This document shows, one piece after another, positions 37,496 through 49,810 of a stretch of DNA of 64,000 bases. Every line of letters starts with the position of its first letter. Position 1 is the first letter of the stretch. Position numbers and translations under genes: made by a program. Origin of the DNA: Dermatophagoides farinae. Its lineage: Eukaryota; Arthropoda; Arachnida; Sarcoptiformes; Pyroglyphidae. The stretch is taken from contig NC_134677.1 of assembly GCF_024713945.1 (NCBI RefSeq), positions 8,702,001 to 8,766,000 of the forward strand, in the 5' to 3' direction. The notes under the pieces are model-generated. The model saw only the letters and a list, made by a program, of their open reading frames with translations. It searched no databases and had not been told where the DNA came from.

Positions 37496-38075
37496 TTAAC
37501 ATGAATCATTGTCACCACCACCATTTTTTAATTGATCAATCAAATTTAATACAATCTTAATATGGGCTTTAATTTTGGCCGAATTTTCCGCCAAAAGTTC
37601 CATCGATTTTTTTAAAATTCCCGTTTTACGATCGATGAATTTCAAAGCTTCATCAAGTGTTAATTCAACAAAACAATCCAATCCAACACATAGATATATT
37701 CGATCGGTATTTGGTCTGTTGTATGGAAAACAAAAACAAACAAAAAAAAATGTTTCACAATTGGCAAATAATTTAGAAGCAAAAAACTTACATAACACAT
37801 TGAACATAGCAATTTGAGCCAATATCATTCATTGTTTTTATCGTTTTCAATTCATGACGATTAATTGTTTCAATTGTCGATTTAACATTATTATAATTGG
37901 CAATTTGTTCACATATCTCTTCATATTGATGAGAAACTTTTTGCAGATCAGTTTTCAATACTTCTTCAACAAAACGTTCATAACGAAAAATTTTTCCATC
38001 AATCGTTGATGATGTTGATGATGATGAATCGATTATATAATCGGCCATAGAATCGGCCATTTCCATACGAGACAT
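37496..38075 (-). CDS. UXT: UXT, alpha-class prefoldin-like protein
   Basis: UXT is a small prefoldin-like subunit of the R2TP/URI co-chaperone module. Exons are 38075-37792 and 37715-37496, giving 167 aa (human 157). The predicted fold is helix, beta hairpins, helix: FRYERFVEEVLKTDLQKV and the following coiled coil, the hairpin region NCYVQCVIPNTDRIYLCVG, then LTLDEALKFIDRKTG and the C-terminal helix. The ATG at 38075 is the first in frame after an upstream stop. A TAGATGGCAACACTT motif lies about 75 nt upstream of the ATG. Its stop is 88 bp from the stop of the convergent kinase gene. Confidence 0.93.
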
Positions 38076-38654
38076 ATTCCGAACACGATCCGCGAACAAC
38101 ACATGTTTGGTAATTCTGATAATTATTCTTTACTACATATAAATTTTAATCAATAGATGGCAACACTTGTGATGATTGAAAAATAACAAACTGGCATTCG
38201 AATTGTTCAGCCATTCATAATTCAAAAAAAAAAAAACTTTTTCATTTCAATTTATTTATTTACAAACTGCCTTATTCCATGTTGCAAAGAGAAAAAAAAC
38301 TGATAATAAATGAAAAAATTCATCAATCAAGAAATCAATTAATATCAACTATATCAAAAATCGTGTGTATCGCGATAAAATTTGAATAAAAATCACATTT
38401 CACCAGGAAAAAAAATTAACAATATTCAGTGTGTTTGTGTGTCATTGTCACTAAAAAAAATCTTAATTAGAGAGAAAAATTTTTTTAATTAAATGTTGTT
38501 GATTGATAATTTAAAAAAAGTGTGTAGTGTATAGAAATTCTAATACAAATGATTTATCAAATGTGTGATGTATGTGTGAAACAAACAAACAGAAATGAAA
38601 TGAGTTTTTTTTGGTTCGGAAACATTAATCAGTGTATGAAGATGATGATTAATT
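38076..38654. other. Spacer between UXT and the cortactin-binding-protein gene
   Basis: About 580 bp containing the UXT promoter and the 3' flank of the next minus-strand gene. It holds the 19-bp motif at 38150-38168. Nothing else recognised. Confidence 0.5.
38150..38168 (+). promoter_or_regulatory. CTCF-core-like motif upstream of UXT
   Basis: TCAATAGATGGCAACACTT matches 18 of 19 bases of the copy in the palindrome at 7625-7643, 30 kb away, although flanking sequence is unrelated. It lies 75 nt upstream of the UXT ATG. Confidence 0.4.
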
Positions 38655-40602
38655 TCAGCTTTTTCCATCAAAACTTAACTTTTTTAAAATAGATGCTGTC
38701 ATAGTTCCTTGTTTTTGTTGACCATTATTACTTTTGTTATTATTAGTTTTGCTTGAAGTAGTCTGTGGTGAATTATTAATCTTATTATTGTTATTTGTTA
38801 TTGCATTCGAATCTTTATTATTATTGTTGTTGATATTTGTTTTATTAAATGATGATGATGATAATATCGCTTGATGAGGAAGAACTGGCTTAATTGAGGG
38901 TTTATTTGGCGGTATCGGTGGTGGTGTTGGTCGTGGACCGGTCGTTGGTTTTTTAACCATTGTTCCTGTTGTCGATATTGATGATGATGATGATGATGAT
39001 GATGTTGTTGTTGTTGACGTCGTCGTCGTGGTCGATATAGATGTTGTTTTGGCAGAATTCTCATAGAACATGACTGTTTGTTTGACAGATGTATCCAAGG
39101 ATTTGGATGATGATGATAATTTCGAATCATTTTCATTATTGTTATTGTTGTTGATGATAGTTATATTGTCAGCTGCTTCTGTTGTGGACATTTTATTTTT
39201 CGTACAAGAATTTGTCATCGTACAATGATGATTCGGTTGCTGTTTGGGTTGTGGAGCAGGTATCGATGGCGGTGGTAATATTATTGTATTATTACTGCTG
39301 TTATTCAGATTCGTATCTTGTGTATGAATACTTTTAGCTGCTATAGTTGCGGTAGTAGTTAATATGGATGCTGGACTAATTGTTTTATTAGCTGCTGCAG
39401 TAATTGGAATTGGTTGAGCAACACTAGCTTTTGGATGAAATACTGGATTAACGGAAGAAAGTGATTGAACTTTTGGACCAACTGGTGTTGTTGTTACAAT
39501 CGATGAACGAACACCTTCACCAAGATTCCATTTCTCTTGATCAACAATATTGCTGTTGAGAGATTTCGATGCTATACATTTACCGGTCGTCGCTTGCAAT
39601 TGAGCCTGTAATGATTCGACCATATTACGTAAACGATCATTTTCAGCAATTAATTCAACATTTTTTGCTTCACTTTCTTGCAGTTGTGAATGAAATTCTT
39701 GTCGTTCTTTATCAAAATCATTTAGATATTTTTCCAATTCAGCTTCCATCTGTAATGATCGTTTACTTTCATCTTCAAGACCTTCGACCATTTCGGCCAT
39801 TTTTCCTTTTTCCGTCGTAAGTGTTTGTTCAAGTTGTTCATTATGATGTTTTTCATCAATCAATTTCAAAATCAATTGTTTACGTTCATATAATAAAGTC
39901 ATTATCATTTGTTTCATATGATCTTTGGTTTCATTCAATTGTTGATTTAATTCTTGTATCTTTGTCTCGTGTTTAATACGATCATAATTTTCAAAATCTT
40001 TTTCATATTGTCCATTTTTTCTTCTCTCCACTTCAAGTTCGTTGAGCATATTTTCATATTGATTTTCCAATAATTTTAAACGATCATTTGTTTTCGCATG
40101 TAATCGCCGTTGATTATTGATTAGATTTTCTAATTGAAATGTTTTTATATTATACAATGCTAATGTTGTTGGATATTCCAATGATGGTTCATAAATGGCT
40201 AATGAATCACGTGATAATGCAATCAATGGATCGGATGAGTATTTTATTGTTTGTTCAGCTGTCAATTCTGTTTGATTATTATTATTTTTCGGTGTACAAT
40301 GATCAATTTGTTTGGTTGTTTTAAAGCCACTGATTGGTTGTATCATGGAACCAACTACTATTGGATTCAATAGTCGTTTGATTTGTTCAGATTTCAATAC
40401 AGCTATGACAATTTCACGTGCCTGTAATTCACCTTCAAGCATTGATACTAATTTAAGTAGATCAGGTCTACTCAAATCTAGTTTTGAATTACGCTGAATA
40501 ATAGTGGGGCAGGTTGAAAAAAATGAATTTTAATTAAAATAATATAAAATCGGTATATTTTCAATTTATAATTACTTTCAATGTTGTATTGAAAAAAGAC
40601 AT
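38655..40602 (-). CDS. Cortactin-binding protein 2 N-terminal family (CTTNBP2/CTTNBP2NL-like)
   Basis: Proteins of this family bind cortactin and striatin/STRIPAK components and regulate branched actin, including in neurites. Exon 1 (40602-40576) encodes MSFFNTTLK and exon 2 (40493-38655) the rest, 621 aa. Residues 10-40 (DLSRPDLLKLVSMLEGEL then AREIVIAVLKSEQ) match the conserved N-terminus of CTTNBP2. A long coiled coil of about 180 residues follows. The C-terminal half is low complexity (Ser, Thr, Asn) with proline motifs PPPSIPAP and RPTPPPIPPNKPS suited to SH3 binding. There are no ankyrin repeats, so it resembles the short CTTNBP2NL form. Confidence 0.85.
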
Positions 40603-41197
40603 GGCTGTCTAATGTGGCAATTGAACGTCCACGTTCGAAATGAATGGGAAAAAAACGTAAAACATATAAATAAACAATAAAGTAAACAAAAAAAAAATTT
40701 GTTTTTTATCGGACAAAAAAAAACATCTAACATTTAGATGGATCCTCTCATGACGGGTCACATGAATGAGAATGATGATGATGAATATAAAACAACAACA
40801 ATCAAAATCAATGGAACAGAATCTATCATCATATTCTATAGTGTAGTATATACAGAGTCTCACTATATTCAATTGACAATTCCATTCAGTCACATATATA
40901 ACACAAGCTATGCTTCTGGTTTTGAGCTCAAGCTTTTGATGGTGATGATGATGAACATCGTCAAATATAGCCCCTCCCATCTTGTCCTATTCTCTATGGA
41001 CAGGATAATCATTATCATTTATTTTTTTCTCATTTCATCACAAGATGTCAGTAAATTCAATATCGATAGAATCCAATATTTTGTACTGATGCTGTTTAAT
41101 GCATGAAAAAAAACACGCGTGCTTTTTATTCCCGTGAATTTTGTTTTTGTTTTGTAATTGTAAAAATTTGCAAAAGCCGATTACACAGGTGAAAAAA
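40603..41197. other. Divergent promoter region between the CTTNBP2-like and nucleostemin-like genes
   Basis: About 600 bp between two divergent start codons. Open frames here show no recognisable family and are probably chance. It includes a TATCGATA-like site (ATATCGATAG) near 41060, resembling the DRE element known from flies. Confidence 0.45.
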
Positions 41198-42983
41198 ATG
41201 ACCAAAGGATTTCACAGTAAGTTTTTCAATCACCGGATTTTCCTATTTTGAAAACAAAAAAAAAATTAATTGAAAATTTTTTTCTTTAGAAAAACCAAGT
41301 AAACGAATACCGGCCAAACGGCGGTATAAAATCGAGAAAAAAGTTCGTGATCATAATCGAAAATTACGAAAAGAATTGAAAAAGAAAACAACGGCAAGAA
41401 ATAAACGCAAAGATCCTGGAATTCCGAATAGTTTACCGTTTAAGGAACAGATTTTGAATGAAATTCAAGAACATAAGAAAATTGCCGAAGAAATTAAACA
41501 AGTGCAAAAAATGCAAATGAAGAAAAATCGTCAGGCTAAACTACAGGAATCTGATGAAGATAAACGTAAACGTGATTTTGAAGCATTGCTTAAGAATGCC
41601 GAAAAACGAGCTGCTGATTTCGAGAATAAAACCACTGTTGAAGAATATTTGATCACTGAAAATTCCATTTCAACTTCGAACACGAAATCATTTTATAAAG
41701 ATGTTCAAAAAGTGATTGAAGCTTCCGACATCATAATCCAGGTTGTCGATGCACGTGATCCGCTTGGTACACGTTGTTTTGAAATTGAAGAAATTATATC
41801 AAAAGATTATCCAGATAAAAAAATCATTTTATTAATGAACAAATGTGATCTTGTTCCGAAAAACAATCTGATTAAATGGTTACAATATTTACGAAATTAT
41901 TTTATAACCATCCCGTTTAAAGCATCTACACAGAATCAGAAACAAAATCTAAGTACAAGTAAAGTGAATATATTGTATAGTTCGGATGAGCTGATGAAAT
42001 CCAGCAAATGTCTTGGCGTAGATTTTCTGATGAAAATTCTCAATAATTATTGCCACAATAAGAATGTAAAAACATCCATTACAATCGGTATCGTTGGTTT
42101 TCCCAATGTTGGTAAATCAAGTGTTATCAATAGCTTGAAACGAACTTATGTTTGTAATGTTGGACCAACGCCTGGACTTACACGTTCGATGCAAATGGTA
42201 TCGTTGGATAAGAAAATCAAATTAATCGATTCACCAGGTATAGTTTTTGCTAAAAATTTGGACAATCAATCCTCGTCATCATCATCATCATCATCGATAT
42301 TGGCTTTACGTAATGCAATCAATATTGATAAACTGAGCGATCCAATATTGCCTGTACAGGCCATTTTGAATCGTGTAAACGCCATTGATTTGATTCGAAT
42401 TTATGGTTTAACCGAATTCAATACGGTTCAAGAATTTTTGTCATTAATTGCAAAACGTTTTGGAAAAATTGTTAAAGGTGGTCGTTTGGATCTAGAATCA
42501 TCGGCTAAAAAAGTATTACATGATTGGAATTGTGGTAAATTAAAATATTATACAATACCACCGGAAAATATGGATTCAACAATCGATGTAAAATTTGTTA
42601 ATGAAATATCAAAAGAATTTGACCTGAATCAGATGACCTATGAACAGATGATGGATGAAAATCTGCAACAATTTCAAAACACACCAATCGATGATACATT
42701 TGCAATCAAACCGTTGGTGACGAAAATTCAAATGACAACGGCAACCGATGATGTTTGTATGATGGAACTACAACAAACTCAAACAAATCCATCGACGAGT
42801 CGTACTGCGGTCACATCATCTGATGATGTTGAAATGAAAGAAGTATCGGGCATGCAATTGAATAAAAATATTCGAACACAATTTAAGAAGGTGAAAAAAC
42901 AACGAAAAAAGGATGCCAAATTATCCAATCAATTGGAACAGATTAATCTACAAGAGGATTATGATTTTGATGATTATTTTTAA
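41198..42983 (+). CDS. Nucleostemin/GNL3-type circularly permuted nucleolar GTPase
   Basis: GNL3-family GTPases shuttle through the nucleolus and act in 60S ribosome biogenesis. Exon 1 (41198-41216) codes only MTKGFH plus one base. Exon 2 is 41290-42983. The total is 570 aa. The Lys/Arg-rich start (KPSKRIPAKRRYKIEKKVR) is the nucleolar targeting segment. G motifs come in permuted order G4-G1-G3: DARDPLG, then NKCDLVP, GFPNVGKSS, PTPGLTRS and DSPGIVF. A Ser run sits after G3, and KRFGKIVKGGRLD continues the family domain. The C-terminus is acidic and basic mixed. GNL3 versus GNL3L cannot be decided because arthropods usually have one gene for both. Confidence 0.93.
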
Positions 42984-43020
42984 TATATAAAAAGAAAAAA
43001 AATTTAAATTTTTGAATTTG

Positions 43021-43026
43021 AATAAA
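43021..43026 (+). terminator. Candidate poly(A) signal of the nucleostemin-like gene
   Basis: AATAAA lies 38 nt past the stop codon and just before a T-rich stretch, a typical arrangement. Confidence 0.5.
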
Positions 43027-43258
43027 TTTCATTTTTTTTTTTTTTTTTGGTTGTCCGCTGATGTTTAATGCAACGAATTGAATCAATTGAATTCTGATGG
43101 TGCTAGAATGTGATGAATTAATTAATTAATTTTTTTTCGTTTTTCATCAAACAAATTGACAATTTGTACAATCTAATCACCATTTGAATCCAATCAATCA
43201 CAATCCGGCTATTTTGACAACAATTTGAATTTATTAGTTCAGTGTTCAACAAGAATCA

Positions 43259-43304
43259 ATGAATGAATGAATGAATGAATGAATGAATGAATGAATGAAT
43301 GAAT
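43259..43304. repeat. (GAAT)n tetranucleotide microsatellite
   Basis: About 11 uninterrupted copies of the AATG/GAAT unit. It lies in an intergenic region with no coding relevance. Confidence 0.9.
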
Positions 43305-44547
43305 GTTGTCGATTGATGTTCATGAATGTGATGATATGAAAAGTTGGTGGCGGTGATGATGATGATGATGATGATGAATATTCCGATATAGTCGTATTCC
43401 GAAAAGTAATGAATTTCTATTGAATATAAGCAAGGGAAATGATCAGTGTGTGTGTGTTTATTTGTTTGTTTACTTTTTGCTTGTTTTTGTCATTATAATT
43501 TTCATTTATATTATTATTGTTATTATTATCTCGGTCCCTATGTTGAATTTAAACACAAACGCCAACAACTACGATGATGAAAAAGAATAAAGAGAACAAA
43601 AAAAAAAAATTTCAAACAAACTTTATAGGTGTTTGGATTGTGAAACTTGTCTCTCTCTCTCTCTTTCATCGACAATATTATAATGATGATGATGAATCAT
43701 GTTTCACAAGTGCAACAAAAAAAAATGTGATTTTTTTTATAGAATTTCAACATACCAATGATTTCAAAAGAGACAATTCTACACAATGATGAATGATTCT
43801 ATTTGATTTTTTTTTTTTTTGTTAATAAGATTCTCTTATTCTTTCTCATTCGTAATATCAGTTCATCGGTATTATGTTTGCACAACATTCTTATTCAAGT
43901 TTTCCGAATTTGTTCAGTCGGTTGTTCGATGAATTCAACGCACACACACACACACAAAGATGTAAAAAGCAAATATTGGCAAAATGAAATTGAAAAAAAA
44001 GTAGAGGGCAAAAAAAAAGAAAAAAAAATTTTATAATTTGAACAAAAAAAACCAACTATGCTGTATGTGCACACACACACACACACACACATCAGAGGAA
44101 TCGGCGTTGGTGATGATGATCATGATGAAGTGAATAGAGAAAAAAATTTAAATAAGGCATTTTGTCATCCGGTAAAATTTTTTTTTGCATTTTTTTTTTT
44201 TTTTTTGGTTGTTGGTCGAAATAAATCTCATCATATTACAAATACAATGATGATAGGAAAAGGAAATGAAACGAAAATCTTTGAAGCAAGAGGTGTGTGT
44301 GTGTGTTTGTAAATTAATTTTTGTGCCGACGGTAATGTTAGATAAATTAATTAATTAATTAATACTGACATGGTGGTTGGATTATAATCAAATTCAACAC
44401 ACAAATCTCATTTCAATGCGTTTTGAAATCGATCAAACTGCTCATGCGTAATATAATAGAAAAAAAACTAAACAAAAAACATTCACTCTTTTTTGATGAA
44501 AAATATTGTCTCAGATTGATTGAAATTTATTTTTTAAAAAAATAATA

Positions 44548-46511
44548 ATGTTGAGCACCGAAGAATCGAAAAAATGTATGGAAAAAGTGATTGATAATCT
44601 AAAGACGCGAGGAACATTCGATGAATTACGTAAACAATGTATGGCCGATGTCGATATAAAGGTATGGATGATGTTGATTGATTCCCATTTGTTTTGTATT
44701 TTTTTTTTTTATTTCAAAACCAAATTTTATTCCTTTCTTTTAGCCATCATATCGTAATCTATTGCAAAGAGTAGAAGGATATGTGAAAAAATTTTTATAT
44801 CAACAACATTGGAGTCCTAGGCTGAATAAAAATCAGCTTCGAAATAGACTTCGAAATGAAATCAATGAGTATGTACACATTTTGTTTTTGCTTTTTATTA
44901 ATGTTATCAATTATCGATCATCAATATAGATCTGATATGCTTCGTAACAATATCAAACATCTTATTGAACAAGTGGTGAATGAAAAAATTCAAAATGAAT
45001 TCCGTAATAAAATTGATGAAGCATTGCATGAATATTTGGGTATCAAAATAGAAGAACCAGAAGTATTGAATGAAGAAAATAAAGACGATGATACTATTCT
45101 CAATAAAGAAAATGACAATGAAATGATTTCGAATAATAAAGATTTAAATTTATCCGTAAATTCGATAATAGATGATCATCAAAATGGTGAAGCTAATCCG
45201 ATGAAATCGGAAATCAAAACAGAGACAGAAACTACGTCATACGATGCCATCATTAATGAAAATGAAGACAACAATATGGATGTAGACATGGACATTGTTT
45301 GGCCAACACCTCCTAAATTAGAAATTCCTACACCCGAACATATTGAACATGAACTGGATTCTTTAGATTCCATACCAATTGAAAAATCTCAAATTGTATC
45401 AGAAAATGTCAAAAGTGATGAAATTATTAATACTGATGACATTGATACAGCAAACAGTGATCCACATAATTCGAATGATACACCCAATCTGTTGGATGAA
45501 GATTTAAAACCAACGGAATGCATTTTCAATGTATCGAAATCAAATCTAGATAAACATGAAGAAGAAGAAGAAAAGAAATCATCGGATCCTGCTCCTGAAC
45601 AACAGTCGTCGGCAATTGTTGATGAGAAAAAGGATAATCATCGTGATGACAACAATGATGAACAAGATGTTGGTGATCAAGAAGACGATATATCCGATGT
45701 TTCATCTGTACATACCAGTGATTTATCCGATTTTGATGACGAAATTTCCATTGAAGGTTCAGATTCTGATGAAGTGACAAAGAAAAAAATTAGTTTGAAA
45801 GTCGTCAAAGAATTAGCTGCATCCATTACCGAAAGTAAAGAAGATCATCATCAACAACAACAACAACTTTCAACACCACCACAATCATCATCATCATCGA
45901 AATCTCAACAATCATTGGATACCAATGTAAAACGAAATGAAGAAAATTCTGAAACAATAAATATAAATAAAGATGATGATTGTAAATCGACTAATAAAAA
46001 CAGCAGCAACAATAACAACAACAACAACAAACGAAAACGAAAGAAAAATCCAAAATTTTTATCATCAGAATTTTCATACAACAACAACAACAATAATAAT
46101 AATAATTCGAAAAAAGTGAAAACAGATGAAATGATAGCATCCGACACACGAAATAATGAAAGTGGTAAACCACAAACGAAAAGAAAACGACTTACGACAG
46201 ATGTTGTGATAGATCAACCTAAATTATCGAGACAAAATTCAAAACAAAATCTACAAACAACAATAAAAAAATTGGAAACACCAACATCAACCAATACTTC
46301 AAGTAATAATAAAACGAATAACAAAAAGAATGTTTCGAAAACCAGTAATAATAGAAATGATTTATCGAGTAAACGTTATGATTCATCGGATCTTTATAAG
46401 CCAAGACATCGTTTATTGTCATCACGTCGTGGACGATCATTAGCCAACAATGATCATCCAATGACACCGGAATCAACAAATTCAAATAATGAAGATAATG
46501 GAGAAAAATGA
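44548..46511 (+). CDS. BOD1-like protein with COMPASS/Shg1-type domain
   Basis: BOD1 and BOD1L1 act in chromosome biorientation (PP2A-B56 inhibition) and, through the Shg1-like domain, with SETD1/COMPASS. Exons are 44548-44661, 44744-44868 and 44930-46511, giving 606 aa. The domain covers residues 1-130: FDELRKQCMADVDIK, PSYRNLLQRVEGYVKKFL, the hallmark WSPRLNKNQLRNRLRNEI, then NIKHLIEQVVNEKIQNEFR. The remaining 470 residues are disordered, acidic in the middle and Asn/Gln/Lys-rich at the end, with basic clusters (NKRKRKKN, KRKRLTT) that may act as nuclear localisation signals. The length suggests a short BOD1L1-type protein rather than BOD1 itself. Confidence 0.87.
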
Positions 46512-46532
46512 CGATAATACTGTTGCATTTTT

Positions 46533-46538
46533 TTTATT
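46533..46538 (-). terminator. Candidate poly(A) signal of Suppressor of fused
   Basis: AATAAA on the minus strand lies 87 nt past the SUFU stop. It sits upstream of the convergent BOD1-like gene's own signal at 46564, so the two 3' UTRs should overlap. Confidence 0.45.
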
Positions 46539-46563
46539 AAGCGAAAAAAATATAATACTTTTA

Positions 46564-46569
46564 AATAAA
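46564..46569 (+). terminator. Candidate poly(A) signal of the BOD1-like gene
   Basis: AATAAA lies 52 nt past the BOD1-like stop codon, with a second overlapping copy four bases on. It is about 55 nt from the convergent SUFU stop. Confidence 0.5.
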
Positions 46570-46624
46570 TAAAAGATGGATGGATTTCTTGTAATAAGCA
46601 AAAAAAAACGATGATAAATTTTTT

Positions 46625-48368
46625 TCATTCCTCTGGCTGTAGAGTAATGGATAAATTAATTTTTTCCCATTCATATGTAATGGGCAAACTTTCCTATAGA
46701 TAAACGCGAGAGTTAATCATTTATATTATCCATATCTCTTTTTTCATATGTTTAGTTTACCTTGTCTAAATATTCAACATTTTCCAATTCAGATAGAATG
46801 ATATCAATATGATCATCTGGAATCAATACCTGAAGCCATGGTCCATGTAATGCATATGGCTGTTCACTATTAACAAATGAACCTGCAACGGCTGTTGTAA
46901 CAAATGTAATAGCGAGATCACCTTGGATATTTTTATATGTAAAATGTCTTCCGTGTTTTAATCGGCCTCTATTATTTTTTTAAAAAAAAAAAAAATTTTT
47001 TTTGCAATTAAGCAATTTATAATTGATGAATATATATCGAGATTACCTTAATGCCAAAGGAAGTAAAACTCCAGCTTCATAATTGAACTTTAAATGGATA
47101 GCATCAAAATGTTTTGTTTGTGTTAATTCGAACGGTTCATTATTGCCCGTTTCACTGGCATATGACATACGAGAGTTACGATCATGTGATACAGACATTG
47201 ATGAATGACGACTTGTTGCACGATTATTTTCGACAATATTAATATTATCAGCCATATCTTGAATGGCATTATCTTCTTTGGTTGTTTTCGTTTCTTCTTC
47301 ATCTTCTTCTTTGGCTTTTTCCTTACCATTATCTTCATTTTGGCTGTTATCATCGATGTCGCCTTTGGCAGTAACAAATGAACAACGAGCACTTACGCCA
47401 CTAAGATTAGATCCTTGTGTAGCAATGCCGTCATCGACAGCTTCTCTTAGTTCGGGATCAATTTCAAAGATAGTTTCACCACGTCTCATATCGGTAATGA
47501 GATATGTACCGCCAACACTTGGTACACTTTTCATTAGATCAATAATGCCCAAACCATTCCATTGTTGAGCTGCCTGTAATTCTTCCAGACAAACACCAAC
47601 AATTTGTATGAAAGTCACCGAACCAAACACTGTTGACACTGTTCCTAATTGTGAATCTTCAGTCATAAGCATATGCTGTATACGTGATTCACTATTATCT
47701 AATGAACAATGCCAGGAAACATGATCACCAGCGCAAAGAATGTTGCCTGTTTGAAAAACATATTTGGCCAAAGCTTGCATTACGGCTGCTGGCCATGTAG
47801 GTGGACTTGTTTCATCGGGTTCTTTTTTCAATCGAAACGTTAATTCAAATCCAAATCCACTTGGTGTGTTTGCATCACTAACACTGTTGTTGTATATCGA
47901 AATAATAAATTTTAAAATTAAATTTTCAACATACAAAAATAAATTTACCGATGAACTCGGCCATCACCATGTAGATCACTAAGACCAAAACTAATGTAAT
48001 GCCAATGCGGTGGTATACCATTCTCTTCATCACCTTTATTAAAATATAAAGATATATAATCAAGCGGATCTGGTCCACCAAGCCTAAATAAACACAAACA
48101 TTTTTATCTAAGAAGAAACTATCCATATCATTCAAATGATTATATACCAGAATTTGATTACAGCTGTCACTTGTAAAGGATTTGGTTGATCGGGATAAAT
48201 TCTTGCACAGCAATTATATAATGCTTGTAATCCAGGAGGTATCATTGGAACCATAACTGTTGATGGCGGTGGTGGTCGAGTCATCAATGACATTGGTGAT
48301 TGACCATTAGCTGCCGTTATAAATTCATTTGGACTATAATTAAAAGGTATATTGTTTCTAATCTCCAT
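46625..48368 (-). CDS. SUFU: Suppressor of fused
   Basis: SUFU binds Gli/Ci transcription factors and restrains Hedgehog signalling in cytoplasm and nucleus. Exons are 48368-48148, 48083-47949, 47883-47047, 46968-46761 and 46693-46625, giving 489 aa (human 484). Conserved blocks in order: IPPGLQALYNCCARIYPDQP, LGGPDPLDYISLY, HWHYISFGLSDLHGDGRVH, PSGFGFELTFRLK, GDHVSWH, DNSESRIQHMLMTED, QQWNGLGI and TDMRRGETIFEIDPELRE. After an acidic variable insert of about 90 residues come FDAIHLKFNYEAG, LKHGRHFTYKNI and HGPWLQVLIP. Both globular lobes are complete, and the disordered loop between them is replaced by unrelated Glu/Lys-rich sequence. The divergent MMADHC gene starts 493 bp away. Confidence 0.96.
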
Positions 48369-48861
48369 ATCTGATCTGAATGTGTTTTAATAATCGATTG
48401 TTGTGATTAGAGAGTTGTAGAAAATGATGAATTTCTAATGACTTATCATATATAAATAAATGATTAATAATGTTATGATGATGATCAGCAATGATAATGA
48501 TAAGCAATCAAAATAAAATTCACAGCATGAATATATTAAGAAAAAAAAAGCCTGTTGCTAATCATTCAACAACAACAGCAAAAAATAGAGAGTGAAAAAA
48601 AAACATATATTGCATTACATTTATGAATGGTAAATCGAACTTGTCCTCAATATACTTGTGTGTTTTGTTGCGTTGAAATATTTTTTGTGGCTACGCGTTT
48701 CTATTCAGTCCATTGGCAGTAATAATAATAAATAATCACATTCAATTCATACACTGTGAATTTTGTTTGGTCTATTATTTTCTTATTGTTCACACATTAT
48801 TGTTATCATCATCATTTTATAACAAAGGGCGGTTTTTATATTCATCACGCATTTAGTCAAA
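48369..48861. other. Divergent promoter region SUFU / MMADHC
   Basis: About 490 bp between two divergent start codons, presumably a bidirectional promoter. It is AT-rich with (GAT) tracts near 48478. No TATA-like or other motif stands out. Confidence 0.5.
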
Positions 48862-49810
48862 ATGATTGCCCCATTGTCACGTATACCGTCGTATTTGATT
48901 CATCGAATCGTACCATCCGGTTGTTTTATTTTTCCAAAAAATTTTGTTTCATTCACCACAAAATCATCATCAATTGCAGTAATGGATCAGAATAATCTTG
49001 TTGGTAGAGAAATTGATCTACTTGAAACAAAAGATTTACGATTTCGTTTACCCGGTAATGTGGGAATAGTCAATGATAATTGGTTATTTAAATTAAGAAA
49101 TCTAAATGAAAATCCACAACCATTGAATGACAAACAACAACCGCAACAGCAACAGCAAAAGATAAATAGTGTTTTAACTTCAATCAGTCATGAAGAACTA
49201 TTGAACAGATTGTGCGACGATAAAGCGATGCCAAATCCACAATCATTTATCGAACAAGAACATGAAAATCTTCATTGTGAAGCTCATGAATGTCCTTTGC
49301 TTTTAGTCAAAGATTTTCAGGAACTATTTCCTCGTAGCAATGTTAATCTATCGAATGGTTTAACAGTTTTGACCATTACACATAAAACCGAACATGATAT
49401 GAGCGTCTGGTCAAAAGAAGTGAATGAAGAACGGGAAAAACTTTTAGAAAAATTCGTTTCAACAGCTCAACGAATGTGTGGCTATTTAAAAGAAAGTGGT
49501 TATTGGGCAGATTTTGTTGATCCATCTTCTGGTCGACCATATTATGTAAGAACAACAAATGAACACTGAAATAGGATCATTTTATCTCATATTTTTTTCA
49601 ATACTATAACAGGGTGACTATACTCCGGCAACATTTTTCGAAACGGATGATCGTTATCGTCGTTTTGGATTTGAAATTGAAGATCTAGGCTGCTGTAAGG
49701 TTGTTTCACATAAACTATGGGGTACAAATGCATTTGTTGGAGCATTATTTACGAATGCATCACATAATTCGGATGTTGTACAACGTTTAGTTGTAAATTT
49801 GGATGATTAA
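48862..49810 (+). CDS. MMADHC: Cobalamin trafficking protein CblD (MMADHC)
   Basis: MMADHC partners MMACHC and directs cobalamin to cytosolic methionine synthase or mitochondrial methylmalonyl-CoA mutase. Exons are 48862-49545 and 49613-49810, giving 293 aa (human 296). The first 35 residues are basic and hydroxylated without acids (SRIPSYLIHRIVPSG), consistent with a mitochondrial leader. A second ATG further on (MDQNNLVG) could start a cytosolic form, as proposed for the human protein. The conserved C-terminal domain contains ECPLLLVKDFQELFP, LTVLTITHKTEHDMSVWS, GYWADFVDPSSGRP, FETDDRYRRFGFEIEDLGCC and KLWGTNAFVGALFTNAS. Upstream SUFU is divergent; UBL5 follows on the same strand. Confidence 0.95.

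Larger units (their letters stand above)
42984..44547. other. Intergenic region between the nucleostemin-like and BOD1-like genes
   Basis: About 1.56 kb, rich in repeats: (GAAT)n at 43259-43304, (GAT)n at about 43355-43377, and (CA)n at about 43940 and 44069-44090. AATAAA at 43021-43026 probably ends the upstream transcript. No gene recognised. Confidence 0.55.

Noticed and set aside
40738-41106. Plus-strand 122-codon open frame upstream of the nucleostemin-like gene
   Set aside because: Hydrophobic and low complexity, no recognisable family, overlapping the divergent promoter; likely chance.
47263-47568. Plus-strand open frame opposite Suppressor of fused
   Set aside because: It is the antisense shadow of the well-conserved SUFU exon.
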